Positions 11,035-24,040 of a stretch of DNA of 64,000 nt are shown here, in pieces. How positions within the stretch are numbered: position 1 is the stretch's first letter; each line of letters opens with the position of its first letter. A program made the translations under genes and the position numbers. The stretch lies in assembly GCA_030015575.1 (NCBI GenBank), contig JASDDO010000004.1, positions 318,750,654 through 318,814,653 on the forward strand. The letters are read 5' to 3'. The notes under the pieces were generated by a model. That model saw only the letters and a program-made list of their open reading frames with translations. It did not search any database and was not told where the DNA came from. This DNA comes from Agapanthus africanus. Its lineage: Eukaryota; Streptophyta; Magnoliopsida; Asparagales; Amaryllidaceae.

Positions 11035-13654
11035 TTTTTTAGAACGTGTTAAAAAGTTCGAACGGATATCAATAACTCACTTTTTCCCCTGCCGGGAAAT
11101 TTCCAAGTGTTGGATTTTTCCGTAGTTTAAGAACGTTCTAAGTCGTGCAAGTAACGCGATGGACCCTCTAGAAGACAACAAACCTTAACTCGATTATGTG
11201 ACCGTCTGAACCGCTTCTAAATCTTAGGGTTTGTGGCAGTACGGTGTTGCCACATGTGAGGCGTTGGCTTGACCCTTCTACAGCTGGACCATTGGTACTG
11301 TGGCATGTGATGGATATTTTAAAACTAATTTCAAGTGTTGAGAACCATTTGGGAAAACTTGGGTGTTTGTTTATTCGATCGAAAAGTTTAACATTGTCTA
11401 TTTATCTGGAATGTGATACAATATTTGGAATCCACAAATAGTTATAAGATAACTAATTTGAATATTATAAATTTAGTAGATTAGTCTGATTTGATCGGTT
11501 GCCGCGGAATTTTGATGTGATCAAAAGTCCGTCGCAATCACGTAGCGTACGTGGATACTCGTCGGGTATACTTAATAGACAGCCATGCCCCATAGCCCCG
11601 ACCAAGTGACTGTAGGAGAACCCCGTAGCCAAAAGCATCCGTTCGGGTGCTCGCGGCAACAGTGTTCCACCTTAGTGCACTTCGTCGACGACATCGGGGG
11701 TGCGGCCGTCTACTAAAGTTTGCGACGAGCATTCGATCATAGATGTCGGGAATCTTGTTGAATTGCCTGAATTGATATTGAAATGAGTTTTCGATAAATG
11801 AGACTAAAATACGGGGTTTATAATTGTTAGGCATGCGATGTCTAAGGAATTCATTTGGTTAGGCACGCAATGTCTAAGGAGGTTGCGGATTCCAACTGTT
11901 GTAGTTTTACACTTTCTTTTCTACTACCGTAAGTGTAGTATGTAGTTGTATCGCCGGTTTTCGTTACTATACATCAACGATAATCGGTGTATGCATACTT
12001 ACTTTTGTTGATGATATGAGATATTATGTGTTGCTGTGATATGTTATATTGGATCGTCGTGTTTGAATAGCCGGGGGTTTTATGTGAGATGAGAGTTTTT
12101 TCTTTTTCATTCATGTAAAATTCAATTGTATGTAATATTCTTTTGTTGGGGCACTTCCGGGCTGAGGATGATGTCTCCATTGTATATTATTTACTTTTCC
12201 GCATTAGGATGACCCAAGGTGTGGAGCACAAGTAACCTGGTTCTAGCGTCCAGTGGGAGACCATCTCGAGGAGTCGAGACCGGGTCTCCTAACTCTAGAA
12301 TTGGCAGGCTTACTTTCCGCTCTCGTAGGGGTCTAGGGATGTGGGTTTGGCTATTCATCGCGACCGTGGAATCCATGTTTTATACAAGCTCGTATTAAAA
12401 CACGGACGTCCTAGTATATCCAATATTTCATATATATTCTTCTGCTGCAATGTTCTGTGATGAGATCATATTACCGCCTGAGACGAATGTTTATATTATA
12501 TATATGAGATATATATTATATATTGTTGATTTCGTTTCATATCTGATGCTTAAGAAGCATATTAAAATGGGATTTCATTAATGAGATTAATGAAATAAAA
12601 GAAACCTAAAGATGTTGTAGAAACTTGTTTAAAAACTGGTAGCTCTAGTTCTTGTTTTGCATAGCGGTGTTCCTTATAGAACATCCATCACCTTATTCGA
12701 TAAGGAAAGAGCCGAGATCCCTTCACCGGGAGTGACCTCTTTAGCGAAACTAGCAAATGCTGCATACTCGGTTTGTCTTTTGATTACTTCTATAATTTTT
12801 GCTTTGCATAGTGATATTTATGAAATATCCTGCACCTTATTCGATGAGGAAAGAGCCGACGATCCCTTCACCGGGAGTGACCTTTTTAGCAAAACTAGAA
12901 AAGCTTTAAAAACACTCCATTTAAAATCACTCCATTCTACGACAATATCAAGTTCTTTACCTTCACGGAAAGGGTTTTCTTAAAAACCTGTCGTAGCCCT
13001 CCGTCATTTTAGATAAGTGATAGTTAGTATTCGTGCTACGTTTGTTGCCCTTTGTCAAGGCGTAGTGTGCGGTAGCTGATTACTGCTTATCTGTATAAGC
13101 ATATGATGCGATTAGATTAGGGTAGTCGTGCGACTTTGTTGGCCTTTGTCAAGGGCCGTGCGGGTGAGTTTAATTCAATCAGGTAATGACGGGTTGAACT
13201 TGACTAACATCCTATGGTTTGTTGGCCTTTGTCAAGGTCATAGGAGGCTAGGGGTAAAATATTATTGGGAATTTCAAGTGTTGAAATTTGCAATGAGATT
13301 GCATAGCTTCTATGAGATAGTTGGATCCCGATACCCGCTGCGAGTAAGAGTTACTCATGGGAGAGTTTTACAAATTACAATTAGCCGATCAAGTAGGTGT
13401 CTAGAAAGGTGTCAACGGGGTTACGCCCCTGGGAAAACGAGATTTACTTTAATTAGGTCCGTGCGAAAGCACGTGGAACCTCTCTCAAAGTACCGGTACT
13501 AGCCTGGCTGAAAGATTGGCGAACTTTTAGCCTGTAGTTAATCCCGGCTAGTCTTTCCTTTTAGGGTTTTGAAGGAAGATTTGAATAAAACAGTGGGAGA
13601 CATTCTGATTAGGTATATTAATAACCAATCTAATTTTGCAAGAGCATACGCTGA
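11035..13654 (+). other. Copia A leader, second part
   Basis: Long untranslated leader without a credible gene. Segments align by eye with the copia B leader at 21969-24040: a GATGAGAGTTTT stretch near 12080, three copies of a TTGGCCTTTGTCAAGG motif at about 13049, 13139 and 13219, and a paired-hairpin block at 13410-13480. A near-duplicate pair CACCTTATTCGATnAGGAAAGAGCC occurs at about 12690 and 12832. Frames such as 13128-13502 are open but share no similarity with known proteins and are treated as leader. Confidence 0.6.
13410..13480 (+). other. Conserved leader hairpins of copia A
   Basis: Two stem-loops precede gag. The first pairs GGGG with CCCC around TTACG (13416-13430). The second pairs CGTGC with GCACG around a GAAA tetraloop (13460-13473), a GNRA-type loop. 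The equivalent place in copia B keeps both hairpins with different stem bases, suggesting the RNA structure is constrained. Confidence 0.6.
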
Positions 13655-16560
13655 GTGTTTTCTTCTCTCTCTCTCCAGGTAGCGACCATATCACGCCTTA
13701 ATCAAGATAATAATACGGATGAATTGACCGAACCCGCTTGTTATACTGAGCTGGGGAACGTTGGTCCTGCTCCAACTTATAATTGTTATAAGACAGAGCA
13801 GGAAATAGGGGATTACCAGAATTCCCGTGCAGCCCAAACGAAGATAGTACATGCTGATGCATCATCTTCGGGTGTGTTCATTACACAGAACTGTTTCTTA
13901 ATATCCTTTACATCCTAGGTAAGTGATACCAGATCAGGATCCCGCAAATGTAATATGTTACATGGGCTACAGAAAGGTAGAGGACTGAGAACGGGTGATA
14001 AGTTTCATGAGATAGAAACGGTGCAAGTGTTGCAGCCAAGTCTGTTGGTAGTTATCACCCCGTATTAGCAAATTCATTGATTCTAAACGAATGTTATTAG
14101 ATACCGAACCTGATATACAACATCATATAAGTCTCTTTATTACTAAAGAAGGATATAATTTTGTATTGTTGGATAATGTTTTGAACATTTCCTATATCAA
14201 GAGTTGATCGGTTCAGGCACGTTATCTAAAAGCATTGACGTTCTAAATCAAACTACAGTTCTTAGTATAAAGAACGCACACAAGATGAAGAGTTCAGAAA
14301 TGAACGAATCCTTCTTGAGGCATTGTATACTAGGTCATATCAATGCAACCCGACTAGCTAAGTTACATTAAGATGCATATTTAAATCTGTTTGAATTTAC
14401 ATCTTATGAAACATGCCGGTCATGTCACAAAGATAAGATGACCATAACTCTGTTTATTGGAAACAGAGAAAGAGTTAGTGAACTCTTGGGATTGATACAT
14501 GCTTATGTATGAAGGTCCCATGTCTACACATGCCAAGAATGGTTCTATATACTTCATTACATTCACTGTTTATCTCTCAAGATTCGAACATATGTTCCTG
14601 TTGAAACACAAGTCTGAACCTTTTGAGATATTCACAGAATATAAGTTAGAAGTAGAGAACCAAAAACGGGTGTAAGTATTATGTCCTTTGATGAGATCAG
14701 GGAGGAGAATACTTGAGCAAGGAATTCCTGGACTATTCTAAAGGAGAATGAGATTCTCTCTCAGCATTACTCCTCCGTATACACCATAGCACGATGGTAT
14801 ATCGGGATGGAGCAATAGCACCCTATATGATATGATGTGCTCTATGATGAGTACTACTGAGTTTCCTATTTCCTTTTGGGAGTTATGCACTTGAGAAGCT
14901 GCATACCTATTGAATAGGGTTCAAATCAAATCAGTTGCCTACCACTTCATATGTGATATGGAAAGGGAAGAGCCCATATCTTAAGTTTGTTAAGATTTGG
15001 GTTGTCCGGCCTATGTCTAAAAAGCAAAATCCGGACAAGCTCGAGGCAAAGTCAGATCTGTGGAAGTTTGTTGGATATCCCAAGCATACGCAAGGGAATA
15101 TCTTCTACTTAACCGAGGGAAAAAAGATGTTTTGTTTCTCAACATGCTACCTTTGTGAAAGGGAATTTTTTGTCAAGAAATTAGTGGTCATGAGGTAGGA
15201 CTGGAAGGAGTTCCAGCTATACAAACTACAGTAGATGATTTGGTAGAACCAAAGGATTCAATAGATTCTAACGAACCTCAGCCTCTCCGCCGATCTTGTA
15301 GGGTTCCTCACCCACCTGAGAGATACTTCGGTTTTCTCTATGACAGTGGGAGCGAGGATTGCATCATGAGATGATGACCCAACTAGTTTCGAGCTGGCCA
15401 TCAGGAGTGGGACTCTGTAAGAATGGCTGGATGCTTAGTGATCTGAGATGGAATCCTTATACACCAACAAAGTATGGACTTTGGTTGCTTTATCTGAAGG
15501 GTTAAATCCCCATCAGGAGCAAGTATATCTTGAGAAGATTACTTGGTTCACACGGAAAAGTTGAGACTTTCAAACCTATGCTTAAGTCCATCCAGATCCT
15601 ACTTGCTACTACTACATATCATGACTACGATATCTGGCGGTTGGGTGTCATGAATGCTTTTCTAAATGATGTTTTGGCAAAAAGCGTCTATAAGTACACA
15701 GCCAGAGAGCTTTGTAGACAGTGGGAGAAGCGGAAACGTATGCAAGATGCTTTATAGGATAAAGCAAGCATCGTGGAGTTGGAACATCTGTTTTGATGTG
15801 GTAGTCAAAGAGTTTGAATTCATCAAAATGGTAGATGAACCTTATATATACAAAAGGGTAGTAGAGAGTATGGTGGTGATCCTTGTAGAGTACGTGGATG
15901 ACAAACTCTTGATAGGGAAGGAGTTTCCTATGCTACGCTCGGTCAATCTCCTCTTATCACAAGGATTCTCCAGATAGGATCAAAGTGATACCTCCTAAAT
16001 CCTAGGTATTATATCTATGAGATAGATCTAATTGGTTGTTAGTATTCACACTAGGTGTAGTGAGATGGTATCGATCGATCCTGAGGAGAATCACTGGAAA
16101 AGTTCCAGAGTGATAAGGATGACTGAATGTCGCATTGTCTTTACCCTCAGTGGAGGGACGGTATGTTGGAAGGGTTCCAAGCTAGATACCGTGACATACT
16201 AGACGATTAAAGGCAAGATACATCGTTACCAAAGATGCTACCATAAAGGCAGTCTGGATATATTTTAGTTCATAAGATGAACTTCATTCCAACCATTGTG
16301 TGACAATGGAGTAATGGCTTTGGCCTAGGAACGCCCGTCCCATCAGAAATCCAGATATAATTCTTAGGCAGTATCACCTGATCATGGAGATGGTTCATCT
16401 CCAAGGAGATCGAGGTTTGGAGAGTAGACACAGAGGACAACAGCGCGGATCCACTCACAAAGGCCTTTTTCCCAGTAGAGACTTTTATGGGATGGTTGAG
16501 TATGAGATACATCAACCACAACTAATTGTTGGGTATGCGATACCAGAACAGATGACCCCA
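13655..16560 (+). pseudogene. Copia A gag-pol remnant
   Basis: Heavily broken copy of the gene seen intact-length in copia B. Most of gag is missing: only a short start region and a corrupted zinc-knuckle/linker region are visible before a protease-like segment near 13900. Integrase remnants at 14310-14900 retain LGHIN and SCHKDKM-like pieces. Reverse-transcriptase pieces at 15540-15980 include LKSIQILLA, a degenerate AFLN motif and YVDD (about 15890-15905). RNase H traces at 16110-16460 include a block similar to the copia B ADPFTKA region. Stops and frameshifts are frequent, so it cannot encode a working protein. Gene order PR-IN-RT-RH identifies Ty1/copia. Confidence 0.85.
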
Positions 16561-16575
16561 GTGCAAGTGGGAGAT

Positions 16576-18769
16576 TGTTAGTTATATGTATACCCTAGAG
16601 GCCATTACTGTACATATGATGTATATTGTAGTGGATGCTTGGACATATATAGGGAGGACTTTCTTTCTCGACATGATAGTTTGCTATTTGATTGTACTTT
16701 ATCTTAACATGTACTCTTATTGTCTCTATGTTACATGTTGATAAAGCCCTTAGGATATGTACTCGACTACTGGGACTATGATGAGATCATACTAGTGGGG
16801 CCACGGTAGTCGACGAGTACATCCTCTAACTGTTCCTAGTCGAGGGTGTATCGAGACAGGGCATCGATACACCAGAGTAGACTAGCGTATACGCATCTTG
16901 ACCCATATGGGTGATGGATGATCCCATATCCATCGGTTTTTTACATCAAGGATGGTGTACGGGTGCTCAGTAGAGACTGGGTAGACTGGACGGACTCGCC
17001 GAGAACTCCCAGATGGTATTATACCTCACGTCAGATGGCAGTTCTCTGGTTACACTGGTACAGGTTAGTCTGTAGACTCGAGATCGTCATAGAGTCTTGT
17101 ATGATTCCTACTGTGCTTTGATTTCCATCATACCACGTCTAAGAGGGCGTGCAAAAAGGTGGCTTTTAGGTACAGTCCCGAATCACATGGAGGCAATGAG
17201 CGATAGGAGGGGATTCGTCTCTCCCGGTATAGGGAGTTGATGTTGTGCTGTGTTCGATTGGATATAATTGGAAATCCCTGGCTAGGGTTGCTGAGATTTA
17301 CTGGTAAGTGTTATCAGTAGTTTCTCGAACTATTATAGACCTCATATCGACATGACTTATCAAGCTACTGGGGTCTGACGTTTACCACTTCTAGGCGAGA
17401 TATGCGGCATATCAGACGAAGAGACCGGACTGTACGGGAGTGTTACTGATTGGATTTGCAGGAGAATGTACAGACTTGCTTGTTGATCTTCTGATCGCTC
17501 AATACCTGGGTGGCTGTTACGTTTAGCTTACCGCTTGCAGCTTGTGGGTGTTTGATATGATCATCACCTACTGCCGGCATATTGACGATTCTTTAGAGTC
17601 CTACACAGAGATTTCTTGGCTCAGGCAAAACGGAGTAGGAGCACATATATGATATGTGCGGGACCGAGAACAATACGTGTATGTGATACCGTATTAGATT
17701 CTCGCGATATGAGATATCGGCCGGATATTTGATATCAGCCGGGTCATCGGATCAAGTGTTGATTTGATGAATCGGTAAATGATATATTTGTCGGTTATAT
17801 GCGATATAGCCGGATCATCGGATCAAGTGTTGATTCGATAATTTAATGTATAATTATATATTTGATATATTAAATTACATTAACTAATATAAGCCCACTA
17901 AAAGATTCTTTTTCTCACTCGGGTAATACATTGACATATATGCGATATATGTTAATTGTATTATTTTATTTTGTTACAATAAATATTGTATATGTGATAT
18001 ATAATATTGTAACATGTTAGGGTTATTAATGCAACATGTTTAGTGGAGATTAAATATGGTTAGGGTTTGATTTGGGTTAATCTTTTCTAGAAGTTTCTAA
18101 AAGCTTTGCTTTTTTTTTAACTAAAGATATTTTCTGAAGATCTTTTGGATGCTATTTGTTAACCCAACCCAACCCTTAACCATGATTCATTATCTACATG
18201 GATTAAATTATCATACTTAACCCATGGTTGCATTTCTAACCTCACCACAATTCATTATTCATCACAAAATAAATTGATTCTTCTTCTTCCTTCTCTTTTT
18301 CAATGGAAAAGCTTTCTAGCTTTTTGCTTAGTAGTGATTTTTAGTGAGAAATAGAAAACAAATGAGAGCTAAAATCCCACTTCATCATCCTAATCTATCC
18401 TAGCCATTTAGATTTGGGTGTTCACTTCATTTGTGAGTGAGAGCTTGTGTTTAAGAAACTTCAAGGTAGATCATCTTAGTTATCGAAGATCGGAAGCAAG
18501 TTTGCATCATTCTCTTCGTGGAGCCTCTCTAGAGTCCGGATACATGATGACCGCAGCGAAGGGATCTCAACACGGAGCTTATGAAGTGAAGGACCGGACT
18601 ACAAAGGTTTTAATCCCAAACTCTTAGATGTTAAAGTGTTTAACATACTTTGTTTCGCCTAATCTCTAGTTTAAAGATCTTGGTTAGGGTTGTTCGGCAC
18701 GGCTAAAATTTAAAATCAGGCATGGTTAATGCCTTGTAGAACCTTATTAGAGTGCCTAGTAACCCTACA
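16576..18769 (+). repeat. 3' LTR of copia A
   Basis: About 2.19 kb, preceded by the purine-rich GTGCAAGTGGGAGATT and starting TGTTAGTTATATG. It differs from the 5' copy by scattered substitutions and by about 30 extra bases near 17985 (TATATGTGATATATAATATT). It ends CCCTACA, followed by GCTGA, close to the GGTGA on the other side. Confidence 0.9.
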
Positions 18770-19459
18770 GCTGAATGTGTAGTAAACGCACAACTAGAGA
18801 ATACATACTAATTACGAGTCATACAGTTTGTTGTTTGGAAAAAGCACGAATCGTGGTTTTTAGAAAATTAGGGGCTACGGGGTTTTTATGAAAAGATATG
18901 TCCTTTGAAAAATCCGTAGTATCCCTCTGGCTGTCTTTAAAAATGCGCACGATTCGTTAGTTTTGAAAATGAGTAAGACTCGAGCCTAAACTAAGATCTA
19001 CCAAACCAACTAAGGAACTAACTAAAGACACTAGTCGAAAGGTAAGAAAAATCCTCCTAAAGTCTGAGTCGATATCTCTAGTAGTCGGCGACCCAGACTC
19101 AATAGCGTCACATACGTAGTACGACTTCCTCGAGTCAAGAGTGAGGATCAATCATCACATCTATTCATCGTACGGTAAAATCCATAGTACGGCATCCCAA
19201 AATCGGGGTACGGGTCAACTATCACATATATACATCATCGTTCGTATAATATCATCATCAAACCATATCATGATCAAGGGTACTGTACTATAATCGCATA
19301 CATCCCAATATCATCAAACATATATCATCGTTAGTGTAAATATACATCGTCAAATGATCCACTAAAATATCATGTCAGATGTCATATCGTGATTAAGTCA
19401 CATATTACAATCCGGGACCTATTCTAGAGTTTCGTTCATTTCAATGTCATCAACACATA
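18770..19459 (-). repeat. G0 5' LTR, resumed after copia A
   Basis: AT-rich, gene-free DNA between the end of copia A and the start of E1. The copia A target duplication implies that it continues the G0 LTR broken at 4650. The outer end of the LTR (expected to match the sequence ending at 1231) is not reached before E1, so it probably lies beyond E1, outside the window. The last bases TCA are the likely target-site triplet of E1. Confidence 0.5.
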
Positions 19460-19810
19460 TTATCACACTACTACAAATAAGGGTTGCCCCTGCAGATTTA
19501 TCCGTAGGGGCAACCCACTGCCCCTACGGATATATGCGTAGGGGCGAAAAAATACCCCGTAGGTGCGAAGGCCGCAGGTGCAAGTTGAGGCCCTGAACTT
19601 GCCCCTACGGGCAAATTCTTGCCCCTACGGATTTCTGTGTAGGTCCTGTTGCCCCTACGGAGTAATCCGTAGGGTATAAAATTTTATATTATTTACGGTT
19701 TTTTTAATATATTACATGTACCTACGGACATAACCGTAGGTCCATGTACTACCCCCTACGGATATCTACGTAGGTACATATCCGTAGGAGCAAAATATCA
19801 GGAATCCTGA
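19460..19810. repeat. E1 terminus and subterminal repeats, outer part
   Basis: The CACTA terminus is followed by paired inverted units such as GCCCCTACGG and CCGTAGGGGC separated by 5-7 bases. In CACTA elements such repeats are the binding sites of the TNPA-type protein that brings the ends together (family knowledge). The remainder of this block is at 30151-30350, beyond copia B. Sequence ends CCTGA, the copia B target site. Confidence 0.85.
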
Positions 19811-21954
19811 TGTTAGTGTATATGCCCTAGAGGCCATTACTGTATCATACTAGTTTGTATATTACTTAATGGAAGCTTGGGATATTCACCTTGTATATAC
19901 AATCTTGCTCAAAATAGTAGTATGCTACTTGGTTTGTTTCTACTTCAATGTGTACATGTGTTTTTTTTAGTATATCACCTATACACATTAGTGGAGCCCT
20001 TAGGATTTTTGCTTGATTACCAGCGTTGTGATGGCAGTCACACTAGTGGGGGCTGGGGAATCTATAAGCACATCCTTATGCAGGTCCCTAGTCGCAGGAC
20101 TATCGAGACAGGGCATCGATACTCCGGAGTAGACTAGCGCATGAGCTTCTCATCCCAGTGTGGGAGACGGTCTGTCCCACAGCCGTCAGTACGTCGTACT
20201 GGAGATAGTATGCGGGTGCTCGTTGGGTTACGAGTACACTGGACAGGACTCGTCGGGAACCGACCGGTTGGTATTATACCTATCGTCAGTTATCAGTTCC
20301 CAGGTGACATGAGTACAGCTTAGTCCGCTGACTTGACACTGTCACTTCGCCTCGAGTGTGTTCCCACTGTACTTTGATTACTACCCTACCATGGCTCAAA
20401 GGAGTCGTGCAAACAGGTAGTAGTTGGGTGCAGTCCCGAAGCACTTGGAGGCAGTGACGGTTAGACAGGATTCGTCTCTCCCGGTATTGGGGGTTGACAT
20501 CGCGCTGTGTCTAGGAGAGCCATTACACGAGTAGTCCCTGGCCAGGGCAAGCGAGATATACTGGTAGGCTTCCAGTGTTATCTCAGGGTGTATTGGGCTT
20601 CACTGCGACACGACTTGTACCGCTATTAGGGGACTGACGTTTACCGCCCCTCTAGGCCCGCCATGCGATGTATCAGACGAATAGACCGGACTGTACGGAG
20701 ATTGTCACATTCAGGCTCAGTAGGAGTTCAGATGGGTTTCACCTCGTCAGTCTTCTTGTCGGCATCTACCTGGGGACTGTTACGCATAGCTAGTGCCGCT
20801 TGCGGTCTGTGGTTAAACCCACTTCCAGCGTAGTGTCGAGTCTTTAGAGTCCCACACAGAAAGCTATTCGCCTTTAGGCAAAAGAGTAGAGTCGCATGGT
20901 TTTGTGACAGCTCGCATGGTTTTGCGACAGGGTTCAGTCACATCCGTGCACTTGTGCACGTTTAGTGTCCGAACAGTTTATACTAGCGGGCTTTGGTTTA
21001 AGCCAGATCCTAGTGTACGTATTGGGATTGGTTTTATCCAGTTTGTATTCGTGTTTCTCGGAACGCGGATGCGGGTGTGTATGCACAGTTGACGGAGAGA
21101 CAGAGGCAGAGGATTCTCATTAAGGTTGTTGACCGTTGACCGTTGACTATTGACTTTTTGCTCAACCCTAATGAGAATATGATATATGATTAATAATAAT
21201 ATTAATTAAGTATTGTGGTGACATGGTTGTTGAGGGGTTGGCTTTGTTGACTTGTTGACTTTGTTGACCGGTTGACTAGGTTGGACTAGTTGACCATCAT
21301 GATGACAATGGCTATCATTTCATGGCAAAGACTTTTCACTTGCTTGTTCTCTTGTGCAATATGAGTGCATGAAATGATATAGCCATTTTGACTTAAACCA
21401 TTTACACAATACTTGATTACTATTTTTCTGATGATGGCTTTGGATTATGAGAGCCAAGAGAGAAAAGTCTTTCTCATTCTATCATTTTCATTCTCTTTCT
21501 TGTGTTCTTGAGCTCTCATCTTCTTCCTCTTGCTCTCCCTCTCTTTAGTCTATGGTTCACTTGTCTCATGTGTTGAGAACCAAGAACCATAGAGAAAATC
21601 CCAACACACTCTTCTCTACTCACTCTAGTTCATAAGGTTTAGCAAACCAAGTGAACTAGTTTCTTCAAAGACCGAAGAAGAAGCCAAAGGTAGAAGCTTT
21701 CAGGTGGATCGATCTTCGGCGCAAGGAGACGACGGGGTGAAGCCGATCCGGACAACCATCGAGGCTTGAAGACGAAGGAGTTCAAGAAAGAACGGTATAA
21801 CCCCCTAACCGAGTAGTTAACAACTCCTAGTTAGGTTGTTAGTTAGATGTTTAACCAAGATCCGGTTTTGAGTCCATGTTACCGCCTCTAGAAAATTGTT
21901 TTTCACCAAATTCCGCATGCCCGAAAGTACCGGGAGAGGTAGCATGGACTTACA
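19811..21954 (+). repeat. 5' LTR of copia B
   Basis: About 2.14 kb, starting TGTTAGTGTATATGCCC and ending ACTTACA just before the PBS. It is nearly identical to 28005-30150. Notable content: tandem CGCATGGTTTTGCGACAG copies near 20900 and a dense cluster of TTGAC cores at 21089-21294. Confidence 0.93.
21089..21294 (+). promoter_or_regulatory. W-box-like TTGAC cluster in copia B 5' LTR
   Basis: Ten TTGAC cores, mostly TTGACC or TTGACT, in about 205 bases, all on the plus strand. TTGAC[C/T] is the core bound by plant WRKY factors. The 3' LTR keeps about nine at 29283-29490. They could make this LTR responsive to stress or defence; this is inference. Confidence 0.5.
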
Positions 21955-21955
21955 G

Positions 21956-21968
21956 TGGTATCAGAGCC
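21956..21968 (+). promoter_or_regulatory. Primer binding site of copia B
   Basis: TGGTATCAGAGCC one base after the LTR end, complementary to initiator tRNA-Met. Confidence 0.92.
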
Positions 21969-24040
21969 TAGTTAAACACTATCTAACATGTTAGCATAGT
22001 AGCTAGAAATTCGATCGGAGAAAAAGTCCTGAAATAAACCCGAAATTCAAAGTTGTTGTCGATTTTTAAAGTTCTGTAAAATTGATAAATTTCATCTTAA
22101 AAATCGGCTCAGGGTTTTTATTAAACTCCCACGAAATTTGGTCCTACGAACCGGTCAAAGCGCCGTGGAAACGCGGTGGGAGCACGGTCCCGCCGCGGTT
22201 CCGCGGCCGAGGTCCAAATTTTGTGCAGTGTTTTTATGGGGTTGTTTTGGGATTTTTGGAATATGTATTTTCTGCCCAGATTTTCCAGAACGAAAATTTT
22301 GTGTTTGGGGCCTAAAAATCCGTATATTTGATCGAACTTCTAAAGACTTAAGCTGACGGGTTTTTCTGTGATGTGATATTTGTATTGAACGTCTGCTAAT
22401 CGCTATATGTCGATTAGTGGGAGTTATACAAATCTGTGATCTGTAATGTTATTGGTTTGTGTATATGAATTCATTGGATTGTCGCGGGTGAATAGCCGGG
22501 GGTTGTGAGACGAGAGTTTTCTTTTCTTTCAATTCATGTAAATTTGTAAATTGATGTAATTATTATTTGTATGGCCGCACAACCGAGTCGGGGTTGTAGC
22601 CGTCATTGTATAATTTCTTTTTACTATTTTTGCTCCTAGGACAGACCCATGGAGGGGGTGCACAAACTACCGGGTATATCGAAGTGCCGAATATCCTACT
22701 CACGGAGATGAGGGAGGTTGCTTCGCTTCGGGTACTTGGCGGGTAGTTTGCCGCACCCGTAGGGGTCTTGGGTGAGGTATTGGCTATTCACCGCGACCTT
22801 GTAATCTGCTTTTCGTTACAGGCTCGTACGAATTGCGGGTTCCTAGTATATCCAATGTGTTCATCTGTGATCTGAAATGGCTATCATTGCAGTATATCTA
22901 TATATGATATTATTTAGGCGTTGCTTATGTTTTACAGCCGCGCTAGCCCAGCCCCCGCTCTGTTGTTAGTTAAGTAACCTAACGGGTAATGACGGGGCCC
23001 CGTGGCGAATGCGAATGGCATAAGCGTACATCATATTTTGGTTGTTTTCTGCAATGGTAGGATTAAATGATGGGATGCATTAAAAGAACTAATGCAAGAA
23101 TATCACGCATTAAAATAACTAATGCAAGAAAAATAAACCAAGTAAAAGTCGTTGGAACACTTTCGAAAAACCACTCGGTTCTTTTCAAAACCAACTTTTA
23201 AATGCGGAGCTTGAGCCACTCCTTTTAAAAGCTATCTCGTTCCATCGATTATATCAAGTTCACTACGTTCACGGTTTAGCCAAAACCATTCGTAGCCCTC
23301 CGTCGTTTCACATGGATGGTCAATAGTATTCAAGCTATGTTTGTCGGCCAAAGTCAAGGCATAGTGATTGGTAGCTATTGGGTATTCATGTGCAGCATAG
23401 ATAGATGTGTTAGTTTGGAACAGTCGTACTGCCTTGTTGGCTAAAGTCAAGGGTAGGTGCGGGTGGATTCAAATTAACCTGGAGAACGACGGGTATAACT
23501 TGACATGTGACTTATGATTTGTTGGCCAAAGTCAAGGTCATAAGTGCATGGGGCAAAAATCCACATCAGGAGTTTCAAAAGAACTGAAACTTGCTAGTGT
23601 TGCATACCATTTGGAGTGTGATGATTCTGGTAGGATTCCTTCAGTTTTGTCACGCGATGATATTTGGATCCCGATCCTGCTGTGAGTATATGCTACTCCT
23701 CGGGAAATTTCTAACTTAACGATCAATGCTATAAACCAAGTAGGTGTCTAGAAAGGTGTTAGCGGGGCTACGTCCCCAGGGAAAAGAGGTTATTTAATTA
23801 AGGAACTTCGCGAAAGCGTTGGAAAACCTCCCTCGAAGTACCGACACTGGCCTGGCTGAACGGTTAAGCAAGTATTGTACGGTGAGATTGATCCTGACTA
23901 ATTCTTCCTTTTTGGTTTGAGGAGGGATTCGAGAAACAGTGGGAGCCATCCTGTTTAGACAAACTAAAAACCATTCTAAACTTGCAAGAGCATCATGCTG
24001 AGTGCTTCTTCTCTCTCCTAAATTGCAGCGACCAATCAAC
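21969..24040 (+). other. Copia B leader
   Basis: About 2 kb of untranslated leader with no supported gene. It shares landmarks with the copia A leader: a GACGAGAGTTTTC stretch near 22510, three copies of a TTGGCCAAAGTCAAGG-type motif at about 23341, 23435 and 23522, and two hairpins at 23763-23820. The hairpins pair GGGG with CCCC (23764-23777) and CGC with GCG around GAAA (23809-23818). Such leaders typically carry packaging and dimerisation signals; which part does this is unknown. Confidence 0.65.

Larger units (their letters stand above)
4651..18769 (+). mobile_element. Copia A, decayed Ty1/copia retrotransposon (Angela/Tork-like)
   Basis: Two LTRs (4651-6818 and 16576-18769) enclose a tRNA-Met PBS, a multi-kilobase leader, a ruined gag-pol and the plus-strand tract GTGCAAGTGGGAGA before the 3' LTR. 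The element is plus-oriented and inserted in the G0 LTR. A 3.8-kb solo gypsy LTR interrupts its leader. It is related to copia B: the first ~30 bases of their LTRs, their leaders and their pol sequences are alignable by eye. Its LTRs differ from one another more than those of copia B do, so it is probably older. Confidence 0.88.

Noticed and set aside
13128-13502. 124-codon open frame in the copia A leader
   Set aside because: The matching region of copia B is not open in the same frame; conservation is of RNA-level motifs, not of a peptide.
24002-24040. Extending copia B gag upstream of ATG 24041
   Set aside because: The upstream codons start from a non-ATG, run through a polypyrimidine stretch and are not conserved in copia A.
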